A DNA stretch of 64,000 bases from Rattus norvegicus (Eukaryota > Chordata > Mammalia > Rodentia > Muridae), in NCBI RefSeq assembly GCF_036323735.1, contig NC_086023.1, forward strand, positions 19,141,001 through 19,205,000. The letters are read 5' to 3'. The notes under the pieces are model-generated. The model did no database searches. It was not told the DNA's origin and was given only the letters and a program-made list of their open reading frames with translations. Shown in pieces: positions 34,676-46,774 of the stretch. Position numbers and translations under genes: made by a program. The first letter of the stretch is position 1. Each line of letters begins with the position of its first letter.

Positions 34676-35672
34676 AAAATTTTTAGTTTCATAAAAAAAT
34701 AGATCATTTTAAAGTCTAAAAGAAATTAAATATACAAAGTCTAACAAAATTCATTAAAGGTTTAATAATTTTTGAATTTCATAGTCTTCTGTTTATAACA
34801 GATTGCACATACCATGATAATGCCATAAAAATCACAATGGTGCAAAATACCCTAAACACAGCAATGCTGTAGATGTCCTTGTTGCAGTAAAAATTAAATT
34901 CGTGGCAGAACTGGTTCCTGCACGTTCTCACTCTGAGTGGCTCTGGCTGTTTCTCTGCCAGCTGCTTTCATACACTGTCCTCCTGGCAGGTAAAATCAAA
35001 GTTCCCAGAACCTTGTAATTTAGCAATTAGATTTATATGTTCAATACTCAATCCACAATACATCCACACAATAAATTCACTGCCAATTAATAAAGATTTA
35101 AACTGCCCACCTAGATAAGATAAAAATTGACCTAGTCCACCTGGATCTGGATCACCCTGCTCCATTGTGTCTATCTTGAATTCTCTTGCTCCTCCACCTC
35201 CTCCTCCCTTTCTAGACTTCCCTGCCTACTCTCCTTTCTCATCCAATGACCCACCTTGCTGCATAATGACATCATCCTGCACTGATACTGGAGCACTTGT
35301 CCTTGCTCATCTGTGAGGTGCTGATCTCTAAGAATCCAACACAGAACAACTATATACAGTACACTACACTGGGTAGTGGTAATAAACAACCATGGTATCT
35401 ATTTACTTACTTTATGTTACTAAATTAAAGTGTACTCCTACTTATCAAAAAGGTTGATTGTGAAAACTGCTGCCAGCAGTACCCTCACCCACTTTTTATT
35501 TTACTGTCTTCGCTACATCAAGTCAAATCAAGAGCAGGTTTATGCACCTATTCTGTAATGTCTGCAAAGTGACTAAGTTGCCCAAAGATGTATTTCTCAG
35601 GACATACCTGTTATTAAGTGATGTAATGTCAAGAAGGTGTAGAATGTATATATGTGCATATGTATGTTTTCT

Positions 35673-35673
<1 letters not shown>
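34676..35673. other. Atp6v1h 3' flank, nothing recognised
   Basis: AT-rich sequence without long open frames or repeats I can name. Confidence 0.5.

Positions 35674-35714
<41 letters not shown>
35674..35714. repeat. (GA)n microsatellite
   Basis: About 20 uninterrupted GA units. Confidence 0.95.
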
Positions 35715-35716
<2 letters not shown>

Positions 35717-35986
35717 AAGCAGTGATTGTTTCAAAACATTTACTTCCCATCATCACCTGGGAATAATTCTCCCAACTTTGATTTAAAATAGTGTAATAAA
35801 CGATGTCTATTCAAAGTCCACATTAGGAATAAGCAAAATGAAAGAACATATTTGGAGTGAGAATCCTTTAATTATATTCATTTCCAGAGAACAATAAATA
35901 CAAAAATCATAAAGAATATAAGTAACAGTAATATTTCTCTAGATACACACAGCACCTACTTTTATACAACTTAACAAGCAAACACT

Positions 35987-35992
35987 TTTATT
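35987..35992 (-). terminator. Candidate Atp6v1h polyadenylation signal
   Basis: TTTATT on the plus strand reads AATAAA on the minus strand, about 140 bp after the stop codon. A second, weaker ATTAAA lies on the minus strand at 35867-35872. The cleavage site cannot be set from the sequence alone. Confidence 0.45.
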
Positions 35993-36134
35993 CCCCCAGG
36001 AATTACCATTGGGAAGAGCTATACAACAGAAGAGAAGTTGCCATTAAATTAAAAACTATTTGCTTTTGACCCTAAAGACTGAGGTTCTCACTCCAGTGGT
36101 CCATTGGAGGTGCAGAAAGGCTGAAGAAGTCAGT

Positions 36135-36195
36135 TCAGCTTCGAGCAGCAGCAGTCTGGGGCTGCTCCGACTGGAGCTGTTTACCAAGATACTCC
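36135..36195 (-). CDS. Atp6v1h: V-ATPase subunit H, terminal coding exon
   Basis: After the acceptor TTGTTTTCCAG/G, the exon reads EYLGKQLQSEQPQTAAARS then TGA (36135-36137). The first G completes a Trp codon begun in the previous exon (TG/G), so the phase fits. This is the known C-terminus of ATP6V1H. Subunit H is a HEAT/armadillo-like regulator of the cytosolic V1 sector: it couples V1 to Vo for ATP-driven proton pumping and silences ATPase activity in free V1. The 3' UTR continues from 36134 to about 35970. Confidence 0.95.
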
Positions 36196-36749
36196 CTGGA
36201 AAACAAGAACATGGTAACACGGCAAATTAGGACTTCAATACAGAGAATCACTATCAAGACTCAAAACTTATTAATAAAACAACCCTGGAACCTACACATC
36301 TCCAACTTTCAAAAGCTCCCTATTGCAGGAATGCTACCTATCTCCACACACAAACCAGTCATGGCCCACACAGACAGCAGGTCTTCATGCAATGCCAATT
36401 GGGGAGTTGACTTTCCTGTTTACATGAAGGACTCGCTATTATATCTGCAGTCTGAGTTAACAACCGACTTATGAGTCAGAGGGGCTTCTTCATACCATGG
36501 AAAACATACTTCTTAATGTTAGAAAATGCACACATGTATAGCCTGGGGTGAACACAAGGCAATGAAAAGCAATACCTGACAATAACAGCAAAAGTCAGGA
36601 CTCTTAACGGGAGCTACTCTTGTGGCCTACAAAGACCATAGTATTGCATGCATAGCTATCGCAGAGGCTAAGGAGTTTTCTCATTCTACATATGGGGTAT
36701 AAATTACTTAAAAGTGATGGTCTCCAAACTGTCTAGATCCTTCAGGAAA

Positions 36750-36865
36750 TGAATGACAGCTGGTTTTAGAGGTATAATCCTACAATCACAGCACTCTGTA
36801 GGCAGAGGCTGGAAGATTGTGAATTCAAATTTGACTCAAACTCAAGTACGAGTTTTAGGTTACAT
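36750..36865 (+). repeat. Diverged B1-like SINE
   Basis: AATCCTACAATCACAGCACT then GTAGGCAGAGGCTGGAAGAT and TGAATTCAAATTTGACTC follow the B1 order (TTAATCCCAGCACT, GGAGGCAGAGGC, GAGTTC). Strongly diverged. Confidence 0.4.
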
Positions 36866-38576
36866 GTGAGAAAAAATTAAACATGTACCTACAATATGCA
36901 TATTTTTAGCTTAAAATCACACATAAGAACCACTGAGGCAGAGGGTAAGGGTATGTTCTTTATTCCTCCTGCCCCCACCCCACCCCATGAATTGTCCAAA
37001 CTTTTTTTTAACAATCAACAAATAAGGAAAAGAAACTATTTTTAAAGACTTCTAAATTGTCATTCCCTCCAGGAAAAAAGAAAAGAGCTTGGAGTGGGAA
37101 GCGGATTTGCATTCAAGCTCCCTCCAACTGCATCATTCTGAGACTGGAAGGCACATCTTCCTGCAAAGACTAACTAAGGCAGACATTGTGTATGAGGCAC
37201 ATAGCCTGACAAGGGAGCAAAATACCCAGGATCAGGGACGTATTCCCCACCTCCTCCTGCATCAATTAGTCACTCAACCACTACTTGGGTGAGCACCACC
37301 AGCAAACGATCTTTGAGTGTCACCAAAGATGTGCTTTATTATCATTTTTGCCCCCAGTTGAATGTTCTTAAGATTGACTTTGGGTGTTAAAACATGTATT
37401 ATTCCTGCGGTCTGAGGAACTACTCTGACATATGTATACAATGAGGTTATTATTTCCAACAAGGTAGTCATGTATTGCTAATGTAAATAAAGGCAGAGTC
37501 ACAGGAATGATTTTGAAGGAGCTTATGCTGAGGTCTTCATGACCGCAAATGTCAATGCAAACTACATGGCCCTGTAATCAGGTCTACCCAGATCAGAGGG
37601 AAAGTATATGCCTTGATGGCCCAGTGGGAAGGTGGTCTATTGTGATTGGTACTCATAAGGGATATCATAAAAGGTGAAAAGTCTTTCATTTATTTGTTCA
37701 CAGGTTTCTCTGGTTGATACAAAACACTCTTTTCTAGTTATATAAGGTGGCTATGTGATCACTTTAGGAGTGACACCTACCTGAGCTACACTGGTGGTGC
37801 AATACAATAGGCTCAATAATATTCTCTCACGTGACCTTTTGCCTGCTTTTGATCTCTTTAGTGGCATGAGCTTAGCAACTGGTATGATATGAAAGAAGAG
37901 CGCTACGGCAACAGAAGCAGCTAGAAAATTCTGTAACATAACCAGTAGTTGTCTAGCAATGGCAGAAACAACTAAGGAAAGCAGAAGGAAAAAGAAGGCG
38001 AGAGGTTTGAGAGTTGACACTAAAGAACAAAAGACTATTAAGAGTAAAGGACAAGAAATGAAAGACTCTAAAAGTTGGCAGAGTTCTAGAGAGCTGCTGC
38101 ATTAAAGGCCAAGGATTTCAGACTCATGTCCAGGAGCTACAACACTAGTCACTGTCAGGAGCTAGACTCCCACTTCCTTGACCTACACAGAATTTAACAC
38201 CACCATGGTTCCCAATTCAAATCTGCCACATTCAGTGTCACGTGCTGCTGCTTACAGATATTTTTAGTTGCCACCAACTGCTGTCAGAAACCAAGGGTGA
38301 CAAGAGCTTGCTCTCACCTGCCCTCTACACCCATGTGGAGAGAGTAAAGGAGCCCAGGCAGTTTATAACAAAATTAAGAGAGTACTAAAGTACAGCAAAG
38401 TTGAATTGTTCTGACATTGGACAAGTTCATACACAGCTTCCTCTTTGCTCCTTTCCTGTGACCATCTGTTGCCAGGAAAGCCATTCCATTTCTAATTCTC
38501 ATTTTTTCATACATATAAGTTGACTGAGAATCACTCAGTTCATGACTTGTGAGTCTGACAGATTCCAATTCCTAGA

Positions 38577-38704
38577 ACACGGTGATGCACACCTTTAATG
38601 TAGCACTTGGGAAGCAGAGACAGATTTCTCAGAGTTTGAGGCAAGTCTAGTCAACATAGTGAATTCCATGCTGGCCAATGCTACACAGAGAAACATTTTC
38701 TCAA
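38577..38704 (+). repeat. B1 SINE
   Basis: GGTGATGCACACCTTTAATG, GCACTTGGGAAGCAGAGACA, GAGTTTGAGGCAAGTCTAGT and CTACACAGAGAAACATTTTC give the full B1 order. Confidence 0.8.
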
Positions 38705-39179
38705 ATGAAGGAAGATTGAGAGCCAGTGATGTTTCCTCTTCTGACTGATGAGTTTTCCTTGTTCAGAACTTGGAGAAGAATTAGGACATGCACAGATCCA
38801 GAGGCCTTGGGAGGATTTCATAAAGGCTTCTAAGTCTCCTGAGCCATTCTCAATACCCTACCTTGCACAAGGGAATGTTAATAGGCCTAATCTCACGAGG
38901 GTCTCCTGCAGGTGTTCACAGCTACTCTAATTCAAGAAAGCAAGGGTCAGAAATCCTGAAAACTATTCTATCATTCCTACAAGGCTATGAATAGACATGG
39001 TGGGATGAAATATTGGGGTTCTACTTTTAAAGCTTCAAGAGACCCAGGTCATGTGAACCCTCACAACAAAAATCCCTTCCGGCTGACATAACTAAAGTAT
39101 TATTTATTTGCTTGTAGGAACACTATACTATGTATATGCTATATACAGTATACTAAATATACTATGATAGCTTTTTAAA

Positions 39180-39480
39180 TGAGTTCAATATTTTTAAATA
39201 TTTTTAGTTTTTGAGAATTTCACACAATATATTTTGAACATATCCATCCTCCTACCCTCTCCTCCCACCAAGACCTACCTCTATCTACCTACTCTCTCAA
39301 TTTCCTGTTCTCTTTTCATCAATAAACTACTGAGTCCAACTTATACTACCCTTAACCTCCCTAGGGTCCATACCCTTAAAAGACCCCAACTCTCCAGAAG
39401 TCATCAACTGTCCATGTTTCTCAGATGGGGTGAAGGTTCATGACAATTCCCCCTCCTCCCCACCACAATGCTACAATGTT
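39180..39480 (-). mobile_element. Old L1 (Lx-type) 3' UTR fragment
   Basis: TTTTTGAGAATTTCACACAA followed by CATATCCATCCTCCTACCC and CTCCCACCAAGACCTACC resembles the complement of an old L1 3' UTR. The T-rich left edge would be the reversed A-tail. Family from memory. Confidence 0.4.
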
Positions 39481-39631
39481 GACTAGCAAGAAACAGGGTC
39501 CCCTGGAGATTTTCTAAAGATAATAGGATCTCTGCACTCATAACACTCACAGAAGCTGTGGTTTCCTGCACTAGACATTTGTAAATATAATTTAATTTTG
39601 TATTTTTAATTTTGAGTATATACCCAACATA

Positions 39632-39708
39632 GGTGTTAGAAACTGAACTTGGGTTCTCTCTCAGAGCAGAATGTATTCCTAACTATTCAGCCATCTCTCT
39701 AGCCCTAC
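39632..39708 (-). repeat. B2/B3-type SINE fragment
   Basis: GAACTTGGGTTCTCTCTCAG and CTATTCAGCCATCTCTCTAG are the complement of the tRNA-like head of B2/B3 SINEs (GGCTGGAGAGATGGCTCAG...). Only the head is preserved. Confidence 0.6.
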
Positions 39709-40407
39709 TATGGCAATCTTTAACATACTAATTTCACCTATATAACTGGAAATACTTGTAACCTCAGCTATACAAATTAATGTCAAGGAAATGAAATTTT
39801 GACTATAACTGAGCAATAATTATAATATGCTTTTACCATTTACCTATCCTGTCTGGAGAATGAAGTGAAAATAAATAATAATTAAAATGAAGTGTGGCAT
39901 GTGATTAAGGCGGAATTTCCAACAGTTCCTGAAATGGTCCAAAACATACATGTCAGCCATGTGTATGTATTTATGGGAATATGATCTCAGCATTGATGCC
40001 TATAAAACCAAAATATTCATCAATTCTGAAAATGTTGAACAATCTTCATTCCCCACAGTACCATTCAGCCAAGATTTAATTCTTTTTATGTAAAAACACA
40101 CTCTTTAGTGTGCACACATTCTACCTTTATTAAATGCTAAAATCACATGCATACCAAAATTTGTTTTAAAACAAACTTGTTTATTTATTATCAGTAAATG
40201 TTTGGCTGTATACCTACTTTATAAGCTATATTTCCAAGTCACTGAAAGCTGCTTGAACTAAACAGTGTCACTGGTGGGCAGTTTAAGAAGCTTTGGTCAA
40301 ACAGAAGGAAGATGACCTAAGTGCTCTCTGCACTGTTAGTTAACAACTCACATCTCTTTGTTAGTAGTTGTTATTCCACTTTCACTGTGAACTAAGGAGC
40401 AGTGAGA

Positions 40408-41050
40408 TGTGAAAGGTACCCTAAATCCCCTGGGCCCCTAAAAGGGGTGGCAGGCACATTCCCAGCCTCCCAGACAAGGGTCTCATTAGCTGCAGCACCC
40501 CACAAACCTTTGTAGAGCGGTTTAAGACATACCAAGCCTCGTAGAGCCCAGCCCCTCCTCCACAGGTGAGGACATGGCCACAGGTTACACAGGCTCAAGA
40601 CAGATCAGTCACAGAGGACAACGCCCCAAACCCCTTCTCCACAGGTGAGGATGTGACTAAAGGCCATGTAGGCTCAAGACAGATCAGTCGTAGAGACAGG
40701 ACCATGTCCCCGAATACGTAGATGAGGTAACCCACCCAAAAAAAGTATTTAAGGGTCCTGTTCAGAATTAAAGGTGTGCAGGAATTATTCCATTGTCCAT
40801 TGAGCTTCTGTCATAAGAGCTATAACATCGCCACTTGGGGAAGAGATCTGCTCTCCCCAAAATCAGCACCAGAAGTTTCCCTGCACCCCTCACCTGCTAG
40901 TCACTCTCCTGCTGCCTCAGCCCTGCTTGAGCAACCAAAAGACAGGTTATGGTGGAAAAGAGAAGAACTGGCAGCTGGAAGCAGCAAAAGCTGTCCCCCT
41001 CCCTGCCTGAGTTCTCCCTACCTCACATGAACCTGAGCACCTGGCCAGGT
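40408..41050 (+). mobile_element. LTR-like element with duplicated enhancer-like block
   Basis: A GC-rich segment foreign to the AT-rich intron. A block beginning CCCCTYCTCCACAGGTGAGG occurs at 40552 and 40631 (79-bp period), each ending GGCTCAAGACAGATCAGTC. Downstream are TATTTAAG (40746-40753), ATTAAA (40767-40772) and CTATAACA (to 40827). Order and spacing resemble U3 enhancer repeats, TATA, R and U5. Bases 40828-41050 may be the adjoining internal region. No open retroviral gene. Family unknown. Confidence 0.55.
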
Positions 41051-41615
41051 CAGAGATCTCTGTGAAGCGCCCTAAAGCGCCAGAGCCCTACTGTGAACAA
41101 CTGAACTTTGACAGTAGGGGCTGAAACCCTTTTGGACAGAGCAGGTGTAATCTTCAAACCCCTCTCCACAGGGAAGCAAGAACAATTTAACTTTATAGAT
41201 TGTAGAATGATTACAAGTAAAGAGGCACATATTTCAGAAAACAGGAAGAAAAACATTCGACCAGTCTACTGAGTGTGAGGCACTGACTCAGCTGACAGCA
41301 GTGGAAATGTCCATTCTCATCATTAAATGAAGCGGGTTTATTGACTCAAAAGCATAAACAAAAGGGTGGGCAGTAAATACCTTATAATTTACTTTCATTA
41401 AATTGTATTTTCATGGGAAAATAATCTCTAACTTCTATTAAAGACTGGACGGGAGGACTTTTCTAATAGCTTTATAATGCCTAACACATGAACAGCCTGT
41501 AAGAATCAAAAGGACTTTCAGAAAAATCATAACTGTGACGAGAAGTTGGTGTGGTAAGCCACATTTTTCACAATATAACTACCTTAAATAATCAAAACAA
41601 GAACTTAACCTCATC

Positions 41616-41652
41616 TTCCTCCCTCCCTCCCTCCCTCCCTCCCTTCCTTCCA
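41616..41652. repeat. (CCCT/CCTT)n microsatellite
   Basis: CCTCCCTCCC repeated, passing into CCTTCCTTCC. Confidence 0.9.
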
Positions 41653-41933
41653 ACAAGGATACTCAATTTACTAGGCATTAGAAATGGAAATAGGATAATA
41701 TCCTCCCTGGCTATGAATGTCAGTGGCCTGACATTCGTGCTTCTTTCCCAGATAGAATTCTTTACTTAGACATCACACTGTCTCAGGCTAGAATTTAGTT
41801 TCCTCTGCAACTAAAATACAAACTGCTGATTCAAAAGGCATTATATAAATAAAAATTAAAATCCCAATAGATATTTTGCAACGTTTAAAAAAATTCACTC
41901 AGATAAAAATGAATTTTAAAAAAAATGCATGCT

Positions 41934-42565
41934 GGTACCCAAATCCTGTGGGGAAGAGAGCTGAACAAAGAAAAGGTCAGCCAAGACTGTCCCACCTGGG
42001 GATCCATCCCATATACAGACACCAAACCCAGTCACTATTGCCGATGCCAAAAAGTGCTTGCTGACAGGAGCCTGATATAGCTGTCTTCTGAGAGGCTCTG
42101 CCAGAGCCCTATTGATACAGATGAGGATGCCTGCAGCTAGCCATTGCACTGAGCACAGGGACCCCAGTGGGGGAGTGAGAGAAAGGATTAAAGGAGGTGA
42201 AGGTGTTTGCAACCTCATGGAAAAACAACAATATCAATCAACCAGACCCTGCCCCCCACCCCAGAGCTCCTGGGGACTAAACCACCAATCAAAAGAGTAC
42301 ATAATGGAAGGACCCATTGCTCAGGCCACATCTGCAGCAGAGGATGGCATTGTCTGGCATCAATAGAAGGAGAAGCTGTGGTCCTGTGAAGGCTCGTTTC
42401 CCCAATGTAGTGGGATGCCAGAGTGTTAAGGTGGGATTGGGTGGGTGGGAGTGGGAGCATCTCCATAGACATAAGAGGAGGGGAGAGGGAAATGAGAAAG
42501 GGAGGGGAAAGGGATGACATTTGAAGTGTAAATTCATAAAATATCCAATAAAAATAAATTTTTTA
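41934..42565 (+). mobile_element. L1 3' end joined to a 5'-UTR-like piece
   Basis: 42000-42565 is an A/F-type L1 3' UTR: CTTGCTGACAGGAGCCTGAT, TGATATAGCTGTCTTCTGAG, a G-rich stretch, GGGATGACATTTGAAGTGTA and AATATCCAATAAAAATA. The first ~50 bp (ACCCAAATCCTGTGGGGAAG, GAGAGCTGAAC) instead match the L1 5'-UTR text ACCCAAATCCCGTGGGAGGG. If real, it is another copy lacking both ORFs. Confidence 0.65.
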
Positions 42566-43735
42566 AAAAAGGAGAATGCAAAGATGAATATGATTACAAT
42601 GTATATACATATATAAAACTCTCAAAGAATAAGCAAAAATGTACTTCTAAAATTATCTATGTCCTTTAGTAGCATGACTATTTGTTTTCAAATATATAAA
42701 TTCATGCATAACCATTTTAATCACTGTCTCTATGGTTATACACAATCTTAGGAGAACAAAGCCGTAGGAGTGGGAATTTTTGTTATATTAATTTTCCTAC
42801 ATATATAAAAGAGCTAAAGAGGGAAACACTCAGAATTTACTCTGCTTGAGAAAAAGACTGAAAGGTAATCTAGAAACACAAACAGAAAATTCTACATGAC
42901 ATCCTCTATGACCAAATTCACTATTTCTTCCCTGAAGTCCTGGGCTGTCCATATGCACACACTGCTGCTTCTGAATTGGAGGGTCACATTTAGTAATCAT
43001 TCTGTCAGTGACAAAGGATGACATTTCAGGGCGTGAAGCTGGGCGTATGAGCAGAGCACACCAACGGTCTCCAGAACCAACACTCATTCTTTACACGCTT
43101 TTGCCACATGTATGTAACACACCACTACTGAAAGGAACAAAGTATGACATCAAGAATGCAACTGTGGAGAAGGGGATTCTAAGGTGTTTGGTGTCAGTCA
43201 CAAGGACTGCCTGCATCAAACCTCCTGAAGTGAGGGCTCCCACGTCTATCAGCCATATCTTGCCCTCAGGCAAGCACATACTCCTCCTTACTCCCCACCC
43301 ACACTTGTGGATCTGTAAAGTATTACTCCACTCCATAGAGATAGCAAATGAAAAGGGGAAAGTAATAACTTTTCTAACACGTACAAAGAAATAATTTCAA
43401 AATCAATTAAAACACTGAAAAAAATTAAGCATTTTCACACTGTGTATAACTCTAGATCCCATGTTATATAAACTCAAATCTAAAGAAACTTGCAATTTAA
43501 CTTCTTAAAAAAAGACTCTAAATCAAGATTCATGGCTGACCAAATATATAATGAACACTTTAAATAAAAGTTTGAAATTATACTTCAAATTTTTATATTT
43601 ATTACAGAAACTAAATTTTTTACTTTGTATAAATATAAACAATTTCCAGAGAACTTCACAATATGAATAAACATGAAAAACACCACATCTATTTTAGTGG
43701 GCTTTTTTTAAAGAGAGAGAAAGAACAGCAGTAAA

Positions 43736-43855
43736 TTCATGGCCAGCAGATCTGGAATACATACTAAATTCTAGACTATCCCAGATTACAGAGTGAAATC
43801 CTGTCTCAAAAAAACAACCAAAAACACCAACCAAGCAAACCAAAGCAAAGCACTA
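43736..43855 (+). repeat. B1 SINE, 3' part
   Basis: CATGGCCAGCAGATCTGG, then CTATCCCAGATTACAGAGTG and AAATCCTGTCTCAAAAAAAC with an A/C-rich tail match the 3' half of B1. Confidence 0.55.
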
Positions 43856-44969
43856 CTATGCTACCTTAGGAAAACTGAAAGGCAGTTTATACCAGCAGTT
43901 ACAACCATGTTGCATGTGGACACTAGACCGAGATAGACATCCAACTGCCCTTCCACTGGAGAGAGAGTGTGCAGAAGACTTATGTTCCATATGACACTCT
44001 AGTCTACATTAATCTGACATAGAAATAAATTGCCATTACTTGAGTAATTTTCATTCTCTGGTATAAGCATCCATGAAAATGTGGGGAAAAAAAGCTACAT
44101 CAAAATGTAAAAGTCACAACTGAGTTCTAATCTTTCTGTAAAAATCTGTTTATAAAGAAGGAACAGAGAAACACTAACACTAATGTCCAAGTCACCAAAG
44201 TAAAAGTAGACTGTCAATAGTGGGGAAGAATTACAAAAGGTGTATTCCCACCAGCTACCTGAGGAGATACAAACCAGCTTCTACCTACACAATCAATCGC
44301 AAGCATAAGTCAGGCATAAACAACATACCATGGACAAGGGGAAAAACCCTTCAATGTATGATCATTTAACAATGAAAATCCTCAACCAAAATCATTTTCT
44401 ACTGGCAAAGAATAAGATCAGCATTCAGTTGCAAATACTTTTTTTTATCATGTCAGAAGTAAACATTTAAGCAAACAAAAAAAGAAAAACACTATGCCGG
44501 AGGACATTTAATGGGAAGGCAAAAAGAACATTGTTTTGCTTAATTACTAATATATAAATTGCACTATGGCATTTATAGTTTCAAAAAGAAGGGAAATTAA
44601 ACTTATTTTTAAAGAAACCTTAGAAAAACATCTAGGAAATAAATTTAAGTTCATAGTCACAATAGCCTCCAACTATTAAATGTGAACATTTGTCAAACTA
44701 AGAGATATTAACTATATTAACTAGAGATATATACTCTGTGTGTATGTGTATTAAATACAAAATGTTAAACTCCTAAATTACTGATTTATGTTGAAAAACC
44801 TAACTCCAAACGCAATGACACAAAGAGAAACCCAGTGACACAGTCTGTGTTTTTAGTGACACCCAAAGTTTGTCCATGTTCTGAGTTGATATAAAGCCAC
44901 TCTGTAGGGCCCGCTGCTTTGTTCATGTTCTTCTTGCACAAGTTAGGAAAAAGTAGCAACATTTCAGAA

Positions 44970-44970
<1 letters not shown>

Positions 44971-45009
<39 letters not shown>
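44971..45009. repeat. (CA)n microsatellite
   Basis: About 19 CA units followed by CCCCACCCCC. Confidence 0.95.
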
Positions 45010-45011
<2 letters not shown>

Positions 45012-45140
45012 CACCCCCTCTGCTAACACTGGCTCCAGGAGCTCTCAGACTTACTATACGAGATCCATTATCCAGAAAGGAGCCATAGACATTTGTTTTT
45101 TTAAAACAAACAAACAAAAAAAAAAAAAAAACCATAAACA

Positions 45141-45330
45141 GGCTGGAGAAACGGCTCCCCAGTGAAAGGGCAATGGCTCCTCTTCCAGAGAACCCAGGTT
45201 GAGTTCCCAAGACCCACAGAGCAGCTCATAACCTTCTGAAGCTCCAATTCTAGCCTCTGCATGCACATATTTATACAAACAAAACACTCATACACATAAA
45301 AAAAAATCTTTAAACAACAGAAAAAAAAAA
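45141..45330 (+). repeat. B3-type SINE
   Basis: GGCTGGAGAAACGGCTCC, CTCTTCCAGAGAACCCAGG, TTGAGTTCCCAAGACCCAC and CAGCTCATAACCTTCTGAAG followed by CATACACATAAAAAAAAATC match the tRNA-derived B2/B3 group, B3 best by the middle part. Confidence 0.75.
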
Positions 45331-45610
45331 GCCTTTTCAATTTCTTTTAATTCATCTAAGCCTCAAACAACAGGATACAATACAAAACACCCTGCAATTA
45401 TTCCCCTAAATGTAGCCTTCCTCACTGGTGCGTACTCTGAACCTTTAAGTTATTTCCTGAGTCTTAATAAAAACAGAGAGCACTACAGTTTTCTATTGTG
45501 GGAGCTGACCATGCCCTGGAGAGTATTTCTAGCACCCAGAATCTCCTTGCAACATCTCAGTACCATCAGGTACTGAAACCTTAAAGCACTGCCTTAAATA
45601 AACCATGCTC

Positions 45611-46522
45611 GATCTTCCTGGTTCCTGCGGCTGCAGAGAGCTCCTGGGCAGCACCCCGCGAGCAAACTTGAGCCTCGGGACCACAGGTAAGACCAACTTT
45701 TCTGCTGCAAGAGACCTGCCTGGTGAACTCGGGACACACAGAGGCAGAATTCCTCTAGGACCAGGCACTTCCTCTGTTTACCGGGAGTCCCACACCCGCG
45801 GATCCCAGCCCGCAGCAGCTCTCTGCTCCCAGACCCCATGGGAGAGAGACCTCACCGCCTGGTCAGGTGGGCACTCCTGAGGCTGCAGAGCGGAAGACAC
45901 TGCCCACCCCTGCCCACATCCCTGGCCCAAGAGGAAACTGTATAAGGCCTCTGGGTTCCCGTGGGGGAGGGCCCAGGAGCGGCAGGACCCCTGCGCCTGA
46001 GACACCTCCGGAACCTGAAGGAACAGACCGGATAAACAGTTCTCTGCACCCAAATCCCGTGGGAGGGAGAGCTAAACCTTCAGAGAGGCAGACACGCCTG
46101 GGAAACCAGAAGAGACTGCACTCTGAACACATCTCGGACGCCAGAGGAAAACACCAAACGCCATCTGGAACCCTGGTGCACTGAAGCTCCCGGAAACGGC
46201 GGCGCAGATCTTCCTGGTTGCTGCCACCGCAGAGAGCTCAAGGGCAGCACCCCGCAAGCGAACTTGAGCCTCAGGACCACAGGTAAGACCAACTTTTCTG
46301 CTGCAAGTGACCTGCCTGGTGAACTCAAGACACAGGCCCACAGGAACAGCTGAAGACCTGTAGAGAGGAAAAACTACACGCCCGAAAGCAGAACACTCTG
46401 TCCCCATAACTGGCTGAAAGAAAACAGGAAAACAGGTCTACAGCACTCTTGACACACAGGCTTATAGGACAGTCTAGCCACTGTCAGAAATAGCAGAACA
46501 AAGTAACACTAGAGATAATCTG
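45611..46522 (+). promoter_or_regulatory. L1-C 5' UTR, ~596-bp monomers
   Basis: GATCTTCCTGGTT at 45611 recurs at 46207, a 596-bp period. The element starts in mid-monomer. CACAGGTAAGACCAAC, the conserved splice-donor-like site, occurs near 45683 and 46280. It ends at the ORF1 ATG context GATAATCTGATGGCGAGAGG. Confidence 0.83.
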
Positions 46523-46724
46523 ATGGCGAGAGGCAAGCGCAGGAACCCAAGCAACAAAAACCAAGACTACCTGGCATCATCGGAGCCCAATTCTCCGCAA
46601 ACGTGGAAAGCAAACATGGAAAATCCAAACACACCAGAAAAGCAAGATCTAGTTTCAAAATCATATTTGATCATGATGCTGGAGGACTTCAAGAAAGACG
46701 TGAAGAACTCCCTTGGAGAACAAG

Positions 46725-46765
46725 AAGAATCGTTTCTCGGCCTTTAGGCTAAGATCAAGTGTAGT
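46725..46765 (+). pseudogene. U2 snRNA 5' fragment (retrocopy)
   Basis: Bases 46729-46765, starting ATCGTTTCTCGGCCTTTAGG and then GCTAAGATCAAGTGTAGT, match the first 37 nt of U2 snRNA with about two mismatches by memory. GGAGAACAAG occurs directly before (46715-46724) and after (46766-46775), a 10-bp target duplication; sister L1s have it once. There is no A-tail. This fits a 3'-truncated, tailless snRNA retrocopy. The four bases AAGA before it are unexplained. Confidence 0.82.
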
Positions 46766-46774
46766 GGAGAACAA

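Noticed and set aside
37751..38020. Minus-strand 89-codon frame with a hydrophobic N-terminus
   Set aside because: No family recognised, no splice or conservation evidence, and it sits in an intron; chance frame is the simpler view.
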